From NCBI GenBank assembly GCA_947258385.1, contig CAMYII010000017.1:61978-124374 (forward strand): 62,397 nt of DNA, written 5' to 3'. The notes under the pieces are model-generated. The model ran no database searches and was not told where the DNA came from. It saw only the letters and a list, made by a program, of their open reading frames with translations. A program made the position numbers and the translations under genes. This document shows, piece by piece, positions 15,536 to 24,387 of the stretch (the first letter of the stretch is position 1; the number at the start of each line of letters is the position of its first letter). Source of the stretch: Acidiferrobacterales bacterium (GTDB lineage Bacteria; Pseudomonadota; Gammaproteobacteria; Acidiferrobacterales; SZUA-150).

Positions 15536-17215
15536 ATGGAAGAATTTACTAATTTCACCAGGCTTCTCGAATTATTACGCGCGCAACCTGTGCTTACCCT
15601 GTTTTTAATTCTGGGCATGGGGTATTTAATTGGTGCAATCCGCATAGGTAGTTTTTCCCTGGGGCCTGTGGCCGGGGTGTTGTTTGCAGGTTTGTTCCTG
15701 GGTCATTTTGATTTTCGAATGTCACCTGGCGCTCAGTCGGTAGGTTTCGCTTTGTTTATTTTTTCCGTAGGTTACCAGGCCGGCCCCAGGTTTTTAGAAG
15801 TATTGAAAGCCGACGGTCTCAAATATTTCATGCTTGCTTTGGTGATTGCTGTTACGGGATTTAGTATTGCTGTAATAGCCACCAAGCTTTTGTCACTAAC
15901 ACCAGGTACCTCAGCGGGTTTGCTGTCTGGCGGCTTAACCAGTTCGCCCACTCTTGCGGCCGCTCAGGAAGCATTGCGCAGTGGACAGGTTGCGCCTCCA
16001 CAAGGTATCACTGCAGATGAAATGATCGGCAACGTCGCCACCGGTTATGCGATTACTTACATCTTTGGTCTGGCTGGTTTAATTGCCATTATCAAGTTAC
16101 TGCCACAGATACTCGGTATTGATCTGGCAAAGGAAGCAAAGCTTCTGGAATCTGAAGACGCATCGGCGGGTATAAAAACAGGGAATGTTGCTGCCCGTGC
16201 TTATCGAGTGACTAATGAAGAAATTACCAAAATTCCGGCCAAGCAACTAAAGGAACAATATTGGGATAAGACATCAGTCGCCAGGATAAAAAGAGGTGAA
16301 AAAGTTATTCGTCTGGATCTTGATGATTTCCTTCAGTTAGGTGATGAAGTATACATACTGGGCCCAATCGAATTTTTCACCGAGACCTTGTCAAAAATTA
16401 ATCTTGGTGAAGAATTGGCGCCGGAGTTAAGTACGGATCTGTTCACACAATCTGCACAAATTGTTGTGATGAACAAAAACGTCATGGGTAAAACGTTACA
16501 GGAACTGGAGATCACCAGACGGTTTGCGGTTGTTGTTACGCGTATTACCCGTATGCGGTTGGAGATACCTCAAATCATTGATTACAAGCTTACTAGAGGT
16601 GACATTCTTACCGTTGTTGGTCCAACCGAGCAAGTTGATTTGCTAGGCCAAGAGATAGGGCATGTAGAACGGGATGTTGCTGAAACGGATATGGTCACTT
16701 TTGCTTTTGGTATTGCATTCGGGGTGGTGATTGGCTTGTTTGCGATTAGTATTGGCCAATTATCTATTGGTCTCGGTTCGGCTGGGGGATTGCTTGCATC
16801 CGGTCTTGCAATTGGTTATCTGCGTAGTGTTCATCCCACATTCGGACGCTTGCCCGATGCGGCACGCTGGATACTCATGGAGTTTGGCCTACTGATATTC
16901 ATGGCTGGTGTTGGTCTGCGTGCAGGAGGTGACATTATTGAAACCTTTGTAAGCGCTGGGCCGGTGTTAGTGATGGCGGGTATTGTGGTTACCACAACCC
17001 CTATCTTAGTGGGATATCTTTTCGGCAGAAAAATATTAAAAATCAATCCGGTTTTATTATTCGGTGGCATTACCGGGTCCATGACCAGTGGTGCATCGCT
17101 CAGCGTAGTAACTAAAGCGGCAAATAGTAATATTCCATCACTGGGTTATACCGGCGCTTATGCATTTGCCAATGTGTTATTAACCATCGCTGGCAGTATT
17201 ATTTTGTACTTTTAA
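15536..17215 (+). CDS. AspT/YidE-family transporter with TrkA-C domains
   Basis: This 559-residue inner-membrane protein belongs to the aspartate:alanine exchanger family. Two membrane halves (about residues 15-190 and 385-559, each with five or so helices) flank two cytoplasmic TrkA-C/RCK-C domains (about 205-375). The family repeat is visible in LLSGGLTSSPTLAAA in the first half and GGITGSMTSGASLS in the second. Members exchange dicarboxylic amino acids such as aspartate for alanine; the substrate here is unknown. Base composition is clearly lower in GC than in neighbouring genes, a sign of transfer. Together with the OprD gene it lies between two near-identical palindromic repeats. Confidence 0.9.
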   Translation: MEEFTNFTRLLELLRAQPVLTLFLILGMGYLIGAIRIGSFSLGPVAGVLFAGLFLGHFDFRMSPGAQSVGFALFIFSVGYQAGPRFLEVLKADGLKYFMLALVIAVTGFSIAVIATKLLSLTPGTSAGLLSGGLTSSPTLAAAQEALRSGQVAPPQGITADEMIGNVATGYAITYIFGLAGLIAIIKLLPQILGIDLAKEAKLLESEDASAGIKTGNVAARAYRVTNEEITKIPAKQLKEQYWDKTSVARIKRGEKVIRLDLDDFLQLGDEVYILGPIEFFTETLSKINLGEELAPELSTDLFTQSAQIVVMNKNVMGKTLQELEITRRFAVVVTRITRMRLEIPQIIDYKLTRGDILTVVGPTEQVDLLGQEIGHVERDVAETDMVTFAFGIAFGVVIGLFAISIGQLSIGLGSAGGLLASGLAIGYLRSVHPTFGRLPDAARWILMEFGLLIFMAGVGLRAGGDIIETFVSAGPVLVMAGIVVTTTPILVGYLFGRKILKINPVLLFGGITGSMTSGASLSVVTKAANSNIPSLGYTGAYAFANVLLTIAGSIILYF

Positions 17216-17255
17216 ATAGGTGACGTGATACTAACACAGTGAATAATCCGTGAAT

Positions 17256-17315
17256 AATCCGGGTCAGAGAGCAATATTTCCTAATATTAGCAACAATTGC
17301 TCTCTGACCCGGATT
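17256..17315. repeat. Palindromic repeat, copy 3
   Basis: This 60-bp palindrome is identical to the copy at 13132 except for one base and lies in the same orientation. It cuts off the 3' end of the membrane hydrolase gene that follows on the minus strand. The two copies bound a 4.2-kb module. Confidence 0.88.
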
Positions 17316-18178
17316 TTCCTAGCGAGATGCTCCTGGCCCCAGGCCTCGCGCGCGAGCCGGTGCTCGACCGCGGTGGTGCCAAACTTGGGGACGTCCACCC
17401 AGTGGGCCTCGGCAGCCGGGTAATAGCTGGCGCTGATCTTTGCCAGCAGCCCGGCGTCGGACGCGGGTGTGTCGGGGACCTCGCGGCGCCACAGGCTGAC
17501 GTAGGCGATGTCGTAGCGCTCCGCCTGGTTCACCACCAGCATCCAGTTAAAGGGGGAGAGCGGTTGCGGCAAGGCGTGGATCGCGGCCGCATCCAGATTG
17601 CGGGTTTGCACATAGTCCCTGGCCAGGGTGAGCGCCTGTTGGTGCAGCAGCGCCTGGAATCCCACGTAGGCGGCCAGCACCGCCAGGTCCCGCGGCGGCC
17701 GGGACTCGGCTCTGTCTCCACAGGCGGGAGGCGATGAGGCCGGCGGCGAGGACAGCGGTGAAGTACGGATCGATGATGAATGTCGTGGGCAGGGAGAGGC
17801 GCAGATCGCTCAACGGGGCCAGTATCATGGTGCCGAAGGCGGTGATCACATCACCCACGATATGGATGCCGATACCGAGGGCGCACACGCCGACGAATGC
17901 CCGCCAGTTACACTTGCCTCGCGACAGCCACATGAACAGGATGCCAGGGCCAGCGCCCACAGCGGCAGCAGGAGGATGGAATGCGTGATCCCGCGATGGG
18001 TCGTGAGGTAGGTGAGCGGATCGATCCAGCGGGCGATGAAATCGCTGTCAGGAAAGGCGGCCGCCACGAAACCGATGGCCATACGTCCGTTGGTCGTGAG
18101 CTGGTCCGGGCGCGGCGCGGCCGGTGCGGTGGCGCGCGCGAGCAGCGCGCCGCTCAAGGCGTGTGTCAGGGTATCCAT
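17316..18178 (-). pseudogene. Broken membrane-bound metal-dependent hydrolase (YdjM-like)
   Basis: From ATG 18178 the frame reads MDTLTHALSGALLARA, then FPDSDFIARWID and THRGITHSILLLPLWAL, the histidine/aspartate pattern of the YdjM (PF04307) inner-membrane hydrolases. One base is missing near 17935: the text resumes in another frame with GILFMWLSRGKCNWRAFVGV. A second shift near 17700 moves to LAAYVGFQALLHQQALTLA. The C-terminus is then cut by the palindromic repeat at 17315. Two frameshifts plus truncation make a pseudogene more likely than sequencing error alone. Confidence 0.8.
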
Positions 18179-18302
18179 CGCAATTCGTTGGTCTGCGGCC
18201 GAGGCGCTGATATCCCTGTGTGACAGGTGACGTTTGGGGAGGTTCGTTGCGGGCGAGAGTTGGCCCGCGAATTGCGTGATTATCGCCCTAAGGACGACGC
18301 GC

Positions 18303-21300
18303 TTATTGAGCTGTTGCCGCCTCCCCGCGTCGTGCCCACATGAAATAGACCAGCGGAATCACCAGCAGGGTCAGCGCCGTCGAGGCGAAGGTGCCGAAGA
18401 TCAGCGAAATCGCCAGCCCGCCGAAGACAGGATCGACGATGATCACCAGCGTGCCCAGGATAATCGCGAACGCGGTCAGCAGGATGGGCCGCAGACGGGT
18501 CTGCCCCGCTTGCAGCACGGCCTCTTCCAGATTGTGGCCGGCGCGCCGGTATTCGAGAATGAAATCGATCAGCAGCAGCGAGTTGCGCACCACGATCCCG
18601 GCCAGGGCGATAACGCCGATCATGGACGTGGCGGTGAAGTGCTGGCCCATGACGGCGTGACCCGGCAGCACGCCGACAATGGTCAGGGGGATCGCGCCCA
18701 TGACGATCATGGGGATCACAAACGAGCGGTAATACCCGACCAGCACCAGATAGATCAGCACCATGGCCACGGCAAAGGCCGAGCCCAGATCACGGAACAC
18801 ATCCAGGGTCAGGCGCATCTCCCCGTCCCAGCGCAGGCCGTAGCCGATGGTGTCGGGGTCGGCCATGAAGTACTGTTTGAGCCGCACTCCGCCCGGTAAG
18901 GGGTGCTCGCGCAAGTAGCTCCACATGCGCAGCACGGCGTAGACCTGGCTGGTCTTGGCCAGCTCGCCGGTGACATAGACGATGGGCCGCTGATCCTTGT
19001 GCAGGATCGGTTTGGGCGCGGTCTGCAGCTGCACGTCGGCGATGTCGGTCAGCGCCACCTGCGTGCCCTGGGGGTTGGTGAAAAATATTTTCTTGAAGCC
19101 TTCCGGCGTGATGCGGTCGACCACCGGAATCTGAAAGCGGATCGGGACCGGCTCCTTTTCGAGCTCCATGTGCACGGTGCCGATGTCATAGCCGGCCAGG
19201 AAGGCGTGCAGCGTCTCCGCAACTTGTACCGGCATGATCCCGGCGAGCGCCGCCTTCTCGCGGTCGACCACGATCTTATACTGCCGTGTGTCGTCGGTGA
19301 CCGAGTCGTCGATGTCCACTACGTCCTCGGTGGCAGCGAAGACCTGCTCGCGCAGCTCCTTTGCAAGCTGCCGCAGCTGGCTGTAATCCGGACCGTAGAG
19401 CTCGGCCAGGATGGTGGCGCGGACCGGCGGGCCGGGCGGGTCCTCGACCAGCTTGATGTTGGCGCCGGTCTCCTCAGCGAGCCGGGCCAGCGGTTCGCGC
19501 AGCGCCAGCACGATGTCGATCGAGCTTGAGTCGCGGTCGTGTTTGTTGCGCAGGTTGACCCGGACCTCGGCGATCTCGGGACCGCGTTTCAGACCGCTGC
19601 CGCGCAGCAGGCCGTTGAAATCGATGACGCCCGGTTCGCCGACCGTGGTCTCATAGGTCTCGACGTCGGGGTGTTGGCGCACGATGTCGCCGACGCGGCG
19701 GGCCACGTAATCGGTGTGCTCAAGCGCCGTGCCCTCCGGCATATCGATGGTGATATTGAAGGTATTGGTATTGTTCTTGGGCAGCATCTTGAACAACACC
19801 AGATCGAACACCGGCAGGACCAGCACCGCCAGAATCAGGGCGTTTACGCCGAGGAAGAACAGGACGCGGCTGGAGCGGCTGGCGAGCAGCCGGCCCATGA
19901 TGGTGGTATAGCCTCGCTCCAGCAAGCCGTGGTGGACGTCGTGGTGCCCCTCGTGGCCGCGCACCTTGAGCCAGCGGTAGGCGGCCCAGGGCGCGACCGT
20001 GTAGGCGATCACCAGCGAGACGAGCATGGCCACCGGCACGTTGAACGGGATTGGCGCCATGTAGGGCCCCATCATGCCCGTGACCCACAGCATGGGCAGG
20101 AACGCCAGGACCACGGTAAAGGTGGCGAGGTTGGTGGGTTTGCCGATCTCGTTGACAGCGTGCACCGCCGCCTGCAGCCGGTCGACGCCTTTTCTGGCGT
20201 AATGCCGGAAGATATTCTCGATCACCACGATGGAGTCATCGACCAGTAGCCCCAGCGACAGGATGAGTGAGAACAGGGTGATGCGGTTGATGGTCTGGCC
20301 GGCGATATAGCCCACGGTCAGGACGATGAACAGAATCAACGGGATGGTGATAGTGACGATACCCGCCGCCCGCCAGCCAAGGAAAAAGACCAGCAGCAAC
20401 ACCACCGTGGCGATGGCGATGGCCAGGTGTTCGACCAGGGTGTTGACCGCGTCGGTGGCGCGCTCCCCGTCGTTGCGGGTGATGTTGACGTCGACGCCCT
20501 CGAGGATGACCGCATCGCGAATATACTCGAGCTCGGCCAGCACGTTGCGGGCGACGGTGACGGCGTTGGTGCCGGTGCGTTTGGCGAGCGCGATGGTCAC
20601 CGCCGGGATCTCATAGTCTTGCGGCCGCTCGCCGCTATAGGCGGGCCCGAAGCCGATGCGGTGGGTGCGGTTGATTTCGCCGGGACCGTCGGTGACGGTG
20701 GCGACGTCCTTGAGGTAGACCGGGCGGAAGGCCTGCAGCGCGATCACGAGATTGCGCACGTCCTCGGCGTTGCCCAGCATGCCGCCCGCGTGCACGGTGG
20801 TGACCACATTCCGGTTAACCAGGGTGCCCGCGGGGATATCGACATTGGTCGCCTCCAGCACCCGGCGGATGTCCAGCAGGGTGACGTTGTACCGCTTCAT
20901 GCGATCCAGGTCGAGGTGCACATTGATCTGGCGCTTGCGTCCGCCGTGGATGAAAGACACCGAGACGTCCTCCACCCGGCGCAGGTGGTGCAGCACATTG
21001 TTGGCCACCGCGCGCAGCTCGCGGTCATCGAGCCAGTCGGAGGAGAGCGAGACGGTAAGGATCGCCACGTCATCGACATCCACTGGTTTGACCAGCGGCT
21101 GCTGCGTGCCGGGCGGCATGCGGTCGAGATTGCTCATGATGCGGTCATAGAGTTTGACCAGTGAGTCTTCCTTGTCTTCGCCCACATAGAACTGCACGCT
21201 GACCACGCCCACGGAATGCATGGCCATGCCATAGGTGTGCTCCACGCCGTTCATGCCCTGCAGAATGGCCTCCAGGGGTTTGACGATGAGCTCCTCGACC

Positions 21301-21524
21301 TCTTTGGGACTGGCCCCCGGCTTGGAGACGATAATGTTGGCCGCCGGCACCACGATCTGCGGGTTCTCCTCCACCGGCGTGACGAGGAAAGCGAATATCC
21401 CGGCGAGCAGGGCGAAGACAATGATCAGCAGTGTGAGCTTGTTGTCGATAAAATAGCGCGTCACCCGCCCCGCGATATTGAGCGCTTCGCCTTCCGGCGT
21501 GCGGGGGTGTTTGTCTGCTGCCAT
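18303..21524 (-). CDS. RND-family efflux transporter permease
   Basis: This 1,073-residue proton-driven pump of the AcrB/RND superfamily forms the inner-membrane part of a tripartite exporter. The first membrane helix is at about residues 30-50 (KLTLLIIVFALLAGIFAFLV). Two large periplasmic loops follow, with central helices around 370-510 (acidic relay segment LGLLVDDSIVVIENI) and a second bundle near 900-1060 (GVIALAGIVVRNSLLLIDFI). The sequence GVEHTYGMAMHSVGVVSVQF matches export pumps for hydrophobic compounds; the substrate is unknown. It is the last gene of a three-gene operon with a tolC-like gene and a short adaptor. A piece of its 3' end is duplicated at 12964-13125. Confidence 0.93.
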   Translation of the reverse strand: MAADKHPRTPEGEALNIAGRVTRYFIDNKLTLLIIVFALLAGIFAFLVTPVEENPQIVVPAANIIVSKPGASPKEVEELIVKPLEAILQGMNGVEHTYGMAMHSVGVVSVQFYVGEDKEDSLVKLYDRIMSNLDRMPPGTQQPLVKPVDVDDVAILTVSLSSDWLDDRELRAVANNVLHHLRRVEDVSVSFIHGGRKRQINVHLDLDRMKRYNVTLLDIRRVLEATNVDIPAGTLVNRNVVTTVHAGGMLGNAEDVRNLVIALQAFRPVYLKDVATVTDGPGEINRTHRIGFGPAYSGERPQDYEIPAVTIALAKRTGTNAVTVARNVLAELEYIRDAVILEGVDVNITRNDGERATDAVNTLVEHLAIAIATVVLLLVFFLGWRAAGIVTITIPLILFIVLTVGYIAGQTINRITLFSLILSLGLLVDDSIVVIENIFRHYARKGVDRLQAAVHAVNEIGKPTNLATFTVVLAFLPMLWVTGMMGPYMAPIPFNVPVAMLVSLVIAYTVAPWAAYRWLKVRGHEGHHDVHHGLLERGYTTIMGRLLASRSSRVLFFLGVNALILAVLVLPVFDLVLFKMLPKNNTNTFNITIDMPEGTALEHTDYVARRVGDIVRQHPDVETYETTVGEPGVIDFNGLLRGSGLKRGPEIAEVRVNLRNKHDRDSSSIDIVLALREPLARLAEETGANIKLVEDPPGPPVRATILAELYGPDYSQLRQLAKELREQVFAATEDVVDIDDSVTDDTRQYKIVVDREKAALAGIMPVQVAETLHAFLAGYDIGTVHMELEKEPVPIRFQIPVVDRITPEGFKKIFFTNPQGTQVALTDIADVQLQTAPKPILHKDQRPIVYVTGELAKTSQVYAVLRMWSYLREHPLPGGVRLKQYFMADPDTIGYGLRWDGEMRLTLDVFRDLGSAFAVAMVLIYLVLVGYYRSFVIPMIVMGAIPLTIVGVLPGHAVMGQHFTATSMIGVIALAGIVVRNSLLLIDFILEYRRAGHNLEEAVLQAGQTRLRPILLTAFAIILGTLVIIVDPVFGGLAISLIFGTFASTALTLLVIPLVYFMWARRGEAATAQ

Positions 21525-21568
21525 GCGTGGATCCCTTATTTTTATCTCTATGGTTTATTTGGCTTGCT

Positions 21569-21928
21569 TTATTTGACTTGAATGGGGCTGCCGTCGTGCA
21601 CGGGCTGTAGATCGCCGAGGATCAGGGTTTCATCGCCCATCAGGCCGCTCAATATCTCGATCCTATCGCCGACCGTGCGCCCGCTCTTGATCATCCGCAG
21701 ACGCGCCTGCCCCTCGCGCAGCACGAACACCGCCGGCACCCCGCCGCGTTTGACCAGGGCCGTCTTTGGCACCAGGATGCGCTGGTCTTCGGGGACGCTG
21801 AGCGCAAACGCGGGCCGTTCAAGCGCGGGCAGGGCGACCGGAGCGGCGGGGGATTCATGGCGGCCGCAGCCGCCGACTGACACAAAAAAAACGAGCAGCG
21901 CCCCAAAGCAGGGCCTCAGTTGTTTCAC
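21569..21928 (-). CDS. Very short adaptor-like lipoprotein of the RND operon
   Basis: This 119-residue protein begins at GTG 21928 (MKQLRPCFGALLVFFVSVGG then C), a lipoprotein signal with the lipidated cysteine near residue 21. The mature part, from RILVPKTALVKRGGVPAVFV to RTVGDRIEILSGLMGDE, matches only the last domain of membrane-fusion adaptors (HlyD/AcrA type). The lipoyl, hairpin and beta-barrel domains that fill about 250 residues are missing. Its position between the tolC-like and pump genes is exactly that of an adaptor. It could be a deletion remnant that is still translated, or a minimal adaptor. A frame open upstream to 22036 overlaps tolC and is unlikely. Confidence 0.7.
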   Translation of the reverse strand: MKQLRPCFGALLVFFVSVGGCGRHESPAAPVALPALERPAFALSVPEDQRILVPKTALVKRGGVPAVFVLREGQARLRMIKSGRTVGDRIEILSGLMGDETLILGDLQPVHDGSPIQVK

Positions 21929-21950
21929 GCGCCCGATCCTTTGCGCTTGC

Positions 21951-23291
21951 CTAGGTCTCATCGCCGAGCTCGCCGGTCGCCAGTCGCAGGGCGATGATGC
22001 TGGTCTCATAGTCCAGTGCGGCCGAGAGCGCCTCATTGCGCGTTTCCACCAGGGCGCGCTCGGCCTGCAGCAGATCGAGCAGGATGGTGCGCCCCTGCCC
22101 GTAGCGCGTATTGATCAGGCGCACGCTGCGCCGGGCCTTGGCCACGTTGTCGCTGGCGATCTTCAGCCGCGCGCGTGCCTCCTGCCAGCGGCTGCGGGCG
22201 TCGTGTACCTCGTTCTGAATCCGCAGGCGCAGGGCGTGCAACTGGTCCTCATGCTCGGCCGCGCGATGCCGTTCTGCCTTGACCTGCTGCTGTACCCGGC
22301 CGCCGGCAAACAGGTTGATGCTGGCCATGCCCATGACGCTCCAGGAATGGCTGTCGGTGCCGAGGTCCTCGTCATACCAGTTGCTGCTGGCGATGACGTT
22401 CAGGTTCGGTTTGTGCCCGGCGCGGGCCGCATCCACCTGGGCGTGGGCGGCGCCCAGCCGTTGTTGCATCGCCTGCAGGTCCAGGCGCGCGCTCAGTGCG
22501 CGCCCCTCGAGGTCTGCCAGCGCCGGGGGGCTGAAGGCCGTGCGCGCCTCTCGCCACGGGGAAAGCGCGAGCACAGCGCCGGCGGGCAGGCCCATGACGC
22601 GCCTGAGCTGGTGCAGCGCCAGTCGCGCGGTCGTGCGCGCCTTCTCGCGCATGGCCTGGACCGCGGCCAGGTTGACATCGGCGGAGAGCTTGTCGGAGAC
22701 GATGATGCGCCCCTCGCGCACCAGGCGGGCGGTGGTATTGGCGTGGGCCTGGGCCGCCCGCACCGCGTCATTGGTGATCGCGAGGCCCTCGGCCCCGCTT
22801 TGCGCCGCCAGGTAGGCGCGGGTCGCCTGGTAGCGGATCAACTGCTGCGCCCGCGACGCCTCCAGCCGGGCCGCCTCTGCCTGGGCGCTGGCCCCGCGCA
22901 CGCGCGCCGTCAGGCTGCCGCCGGTGTAGAGCGGGACCTGGAGTAACAATTCCGTCGCATGCAGGGTGCTGGGATCGGGCTCATTGAGGTTGTCCGGCTC
23001 GAAGTCTAAAGGATCGACGCTGCGGGTATTGAGCTTGTCGGCGAAGGCGTCCAGCGGATTGTCGCTGCGGCGCACGCGGTAATTGAGATCGAGTTGCGGC
23101 AGGCGCGCGCCCTCCGCCACCCGCCGTTCGGCGCCGGCCGCCCGCGCCTGTTCCCTGAAGGCGGCCAGCTGCGGGTTGTGGGCGAGGGCATAGCCGACCG
23201 CCTGCTCCAGCGTGTAGAGCTCGGCGCGTGCGGGCAGGGCAAGGGCCAGGCCCAGCCCGATCGCGCTGCCAAGCAATCGTTTTGTGTCCAT
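21951..23291 (-). CDS. TolC-family outer-membrane efflux protein
   Basis: This 446-residue outer-membrane channel for the tripartite RND exporter has a signal peptide at about 1-23 (LLGSAIGLGLALALPARA). Two outer-membrane-efflux repeats follow, rich in alpha-helical Ala/Arg/Glu stretches, with the recognisable YTLEQAVGYALAHNPQLAAF at the start and RTILLDLLQAERALVETRNE near the end. ATG 23291 follows an AGGAG site; a GTG directly before it is an alternative start. It is the first gene of the operon and overlaps nothing; the adaptor starts 22 bases after its stop. Confidence 0.9.
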   Translation of the reverse strand: MDTKRLLGSAIGLGLALALPARAELYTLEQAVGYALAHNPQLAAFREQARAAGAERRVAEGARLPQLDLNYRVRRSDNPLDAFADKLNTRSVDPLDFEPDNLNEPDPSTLHATELLLQVPLYTGGSLTARVRGASAQAEAARLEASRAQQLIRYQATRAYLAAQSGAEGLAITNDAVRAAQAHANTTARLVREGRIIVSDKLSADVNLAAVQAMREKARTTARLALHQLRRVMGLPAGAVLALSPWREARTAFSPPALADLEGRALSARLDLQAMQQRLGAAHAQVDAARAGHKPNLNVIASSNWYDEDLGTDSHSWSVMGMASINLFAGGRVQQQVKAERHRAAEHEDQLHALRLRIQNEVHDARSRWQEARARLKIASDNVAKARRSVRLINTRYGQGRTILLDLLQAERALVETRNEALSAALDYETSIIALRLATGELGDET

Positions 23292-23325
23292 CACGCGACT
23301 CTCCTGGGTTCTTGTCTAGCAAGAT

Positions 23326-23485
23326 GCTGAAAAAGTCCTTCCGTGGACTTCTTCAGCTCGCTTCGCCGCGGCGCAGGTCCGCGGCTCGCTCCGAGAATCA
23401 AACACTGACATGTTTGATTCTCGGTGCGCCACATCCTGTGACGCCTGGCAGGTTGCTGTAAAACTTTTTTCAGCAACCTGCCAGG
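23326..23485. repeat. Cluster of three consecutive palindromes
   Basis: The first hairpin (23326-23357) pairs GCTGAA-AAGTCC arms with one mismatch. The second (23391-23424) is a perfect 14-bp stem on GAGAATCAAAC with a 6-base loop. The third (23444-23485) is a perfect 15-bp stem CCTGGCAGGTTGCTG with a 12-base loop ending in T-run TTTTTT. The 365-base gap around them (23292-23656) carries no gene but must hold the efflux operon promoter. Confidence 0.8.
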
Positions 23486-23656
23486 GTCTCCCCTCCTGAT
23501 GGTGAGTCTGAGTGGACTGTTACCATCGGCCGGTATGATACTTTTTTTTTCGTGGGATTATCATGCGATAAATCAAGCCGCCGCGATAGGGCAGCGGGTA
23601 TGAGCCCCCGTTTGTCGGATAGGACGGCATTGGTCGCCAACGGGTCAGGGCACCTG

Positions 23657-24166
23657 CTATTTCAGCAGTCGTTCAATCCTGTCTCTCAGGCCATTCAACT
23701 CGAGCTCGCCGTGATGGCGCATGGCGACCGTGCCGTCGGGCGCGATCAGAAACCAGGCCGGTGTCCCGCGAACACCGCCGAAGGCGCGTAATGCATTGCC
23801 GTTGATGTCCAGGGCCACCGGATAGGGAAGCTGTCGCTGTTTGGCATAGGCCGCGACCCGCACCGGGGGGTCATAAGGCATGGCAATGGCGATGATTTCC
23901 AGGCCCGCCGGTTCGAGTTCCGCGTAGAGCTCAGCCAGCCGCGGCATCTCACGCACGCAGATCTCACAGGTGGTGGACCAGAAATTGACCAGCACCGGCC
24001 GGCCCCGAAGCGCCGCCAGCGAGACATGGCTGCCGTCGATCAGCGTGAGCGTGATGTCCGGGGCCGGGGGCGGGTGTTCCAAATACACCAGCACCGCGGC
24101 CGCGCCGAGCGCAAGCGCGAGCAGCAGCGCGTAGACGGCGCGTCTGATATGACCGTTCAGGCACAT
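23657..24166 (-). CDS. TlpA-like periplasmic thioredoxin
   Basis: This 169-residue membrane-anchored thiol-disulfide oxidoreductase has an N-terminal helix (about 8-28), which anchors it with the thioredoxin domain in the periplasm. The active site is C67-E-I-C70 in NFWSTTCEICVREMP, and the cis-proline loop is RGTPAWFLI near residue 134. Relatives (TlpA, ResA, CcmG) reduce disulfides, often on apocytochromes c during maturation. It stands alone between the palindrome cluster and hemW, so its partner cannot be named. Confidence 0.87.
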   Translation of the reverse strand: MCLNGHIRRAVYALLLALALGAAAVLVYLEHPPPAPDITLTLIDGSHVSLAALRGRPVLVNFWSTTCEICVREMPRLAELYAELEPAGLEIIAIAMPYDPPVRVAAYAKQRQLPYPVALDINGNALRAFGGVRGTPAWFLIAPDGTVAMRHHGELELNGLRDRIERLLK

Positions 24167-24387
24167 TGCCTTAGAGGGCGGAGTGGGCGTCGCATATTAG
24201 AACCTGTCTCAAAATCAAGCGCTCAGCGATCCTTCGCGCCCTGGAAACAACGCAAAGCACGCCAAGGCGCAGAGGACGCAGAGAATACTCCAAAACACCA
24301 TAAAGTGATTTTGCTTTCTTCGCGTGCTTTGCGCCTCCGCGACCCCACAGCGCCAGGGGGCGGAAGGGTTTTTGAGATAGACTCAAG
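24167..24387. other. Repeat-rich gap downstream of hemW
   Basis: The stretch has scattered inverted pieces, for example CGCAAAGCACGCCAAGGCGC with GCGTGCTTTGCGCC in the other half, and AACCTGTCTCAAAATC at one edge. It resembles dispersed intergenic repeats. No gene can be supported; an open frame across it runs through both arms. Confidence 0.4.

Noticed and set aside
17264-17680. Minus-strand frame ending in palindrome copy 3 taken as an intact gene
   Set aside because: It is the third frame segment of the broken YdjM-like gene with its end replaced by the repeat.
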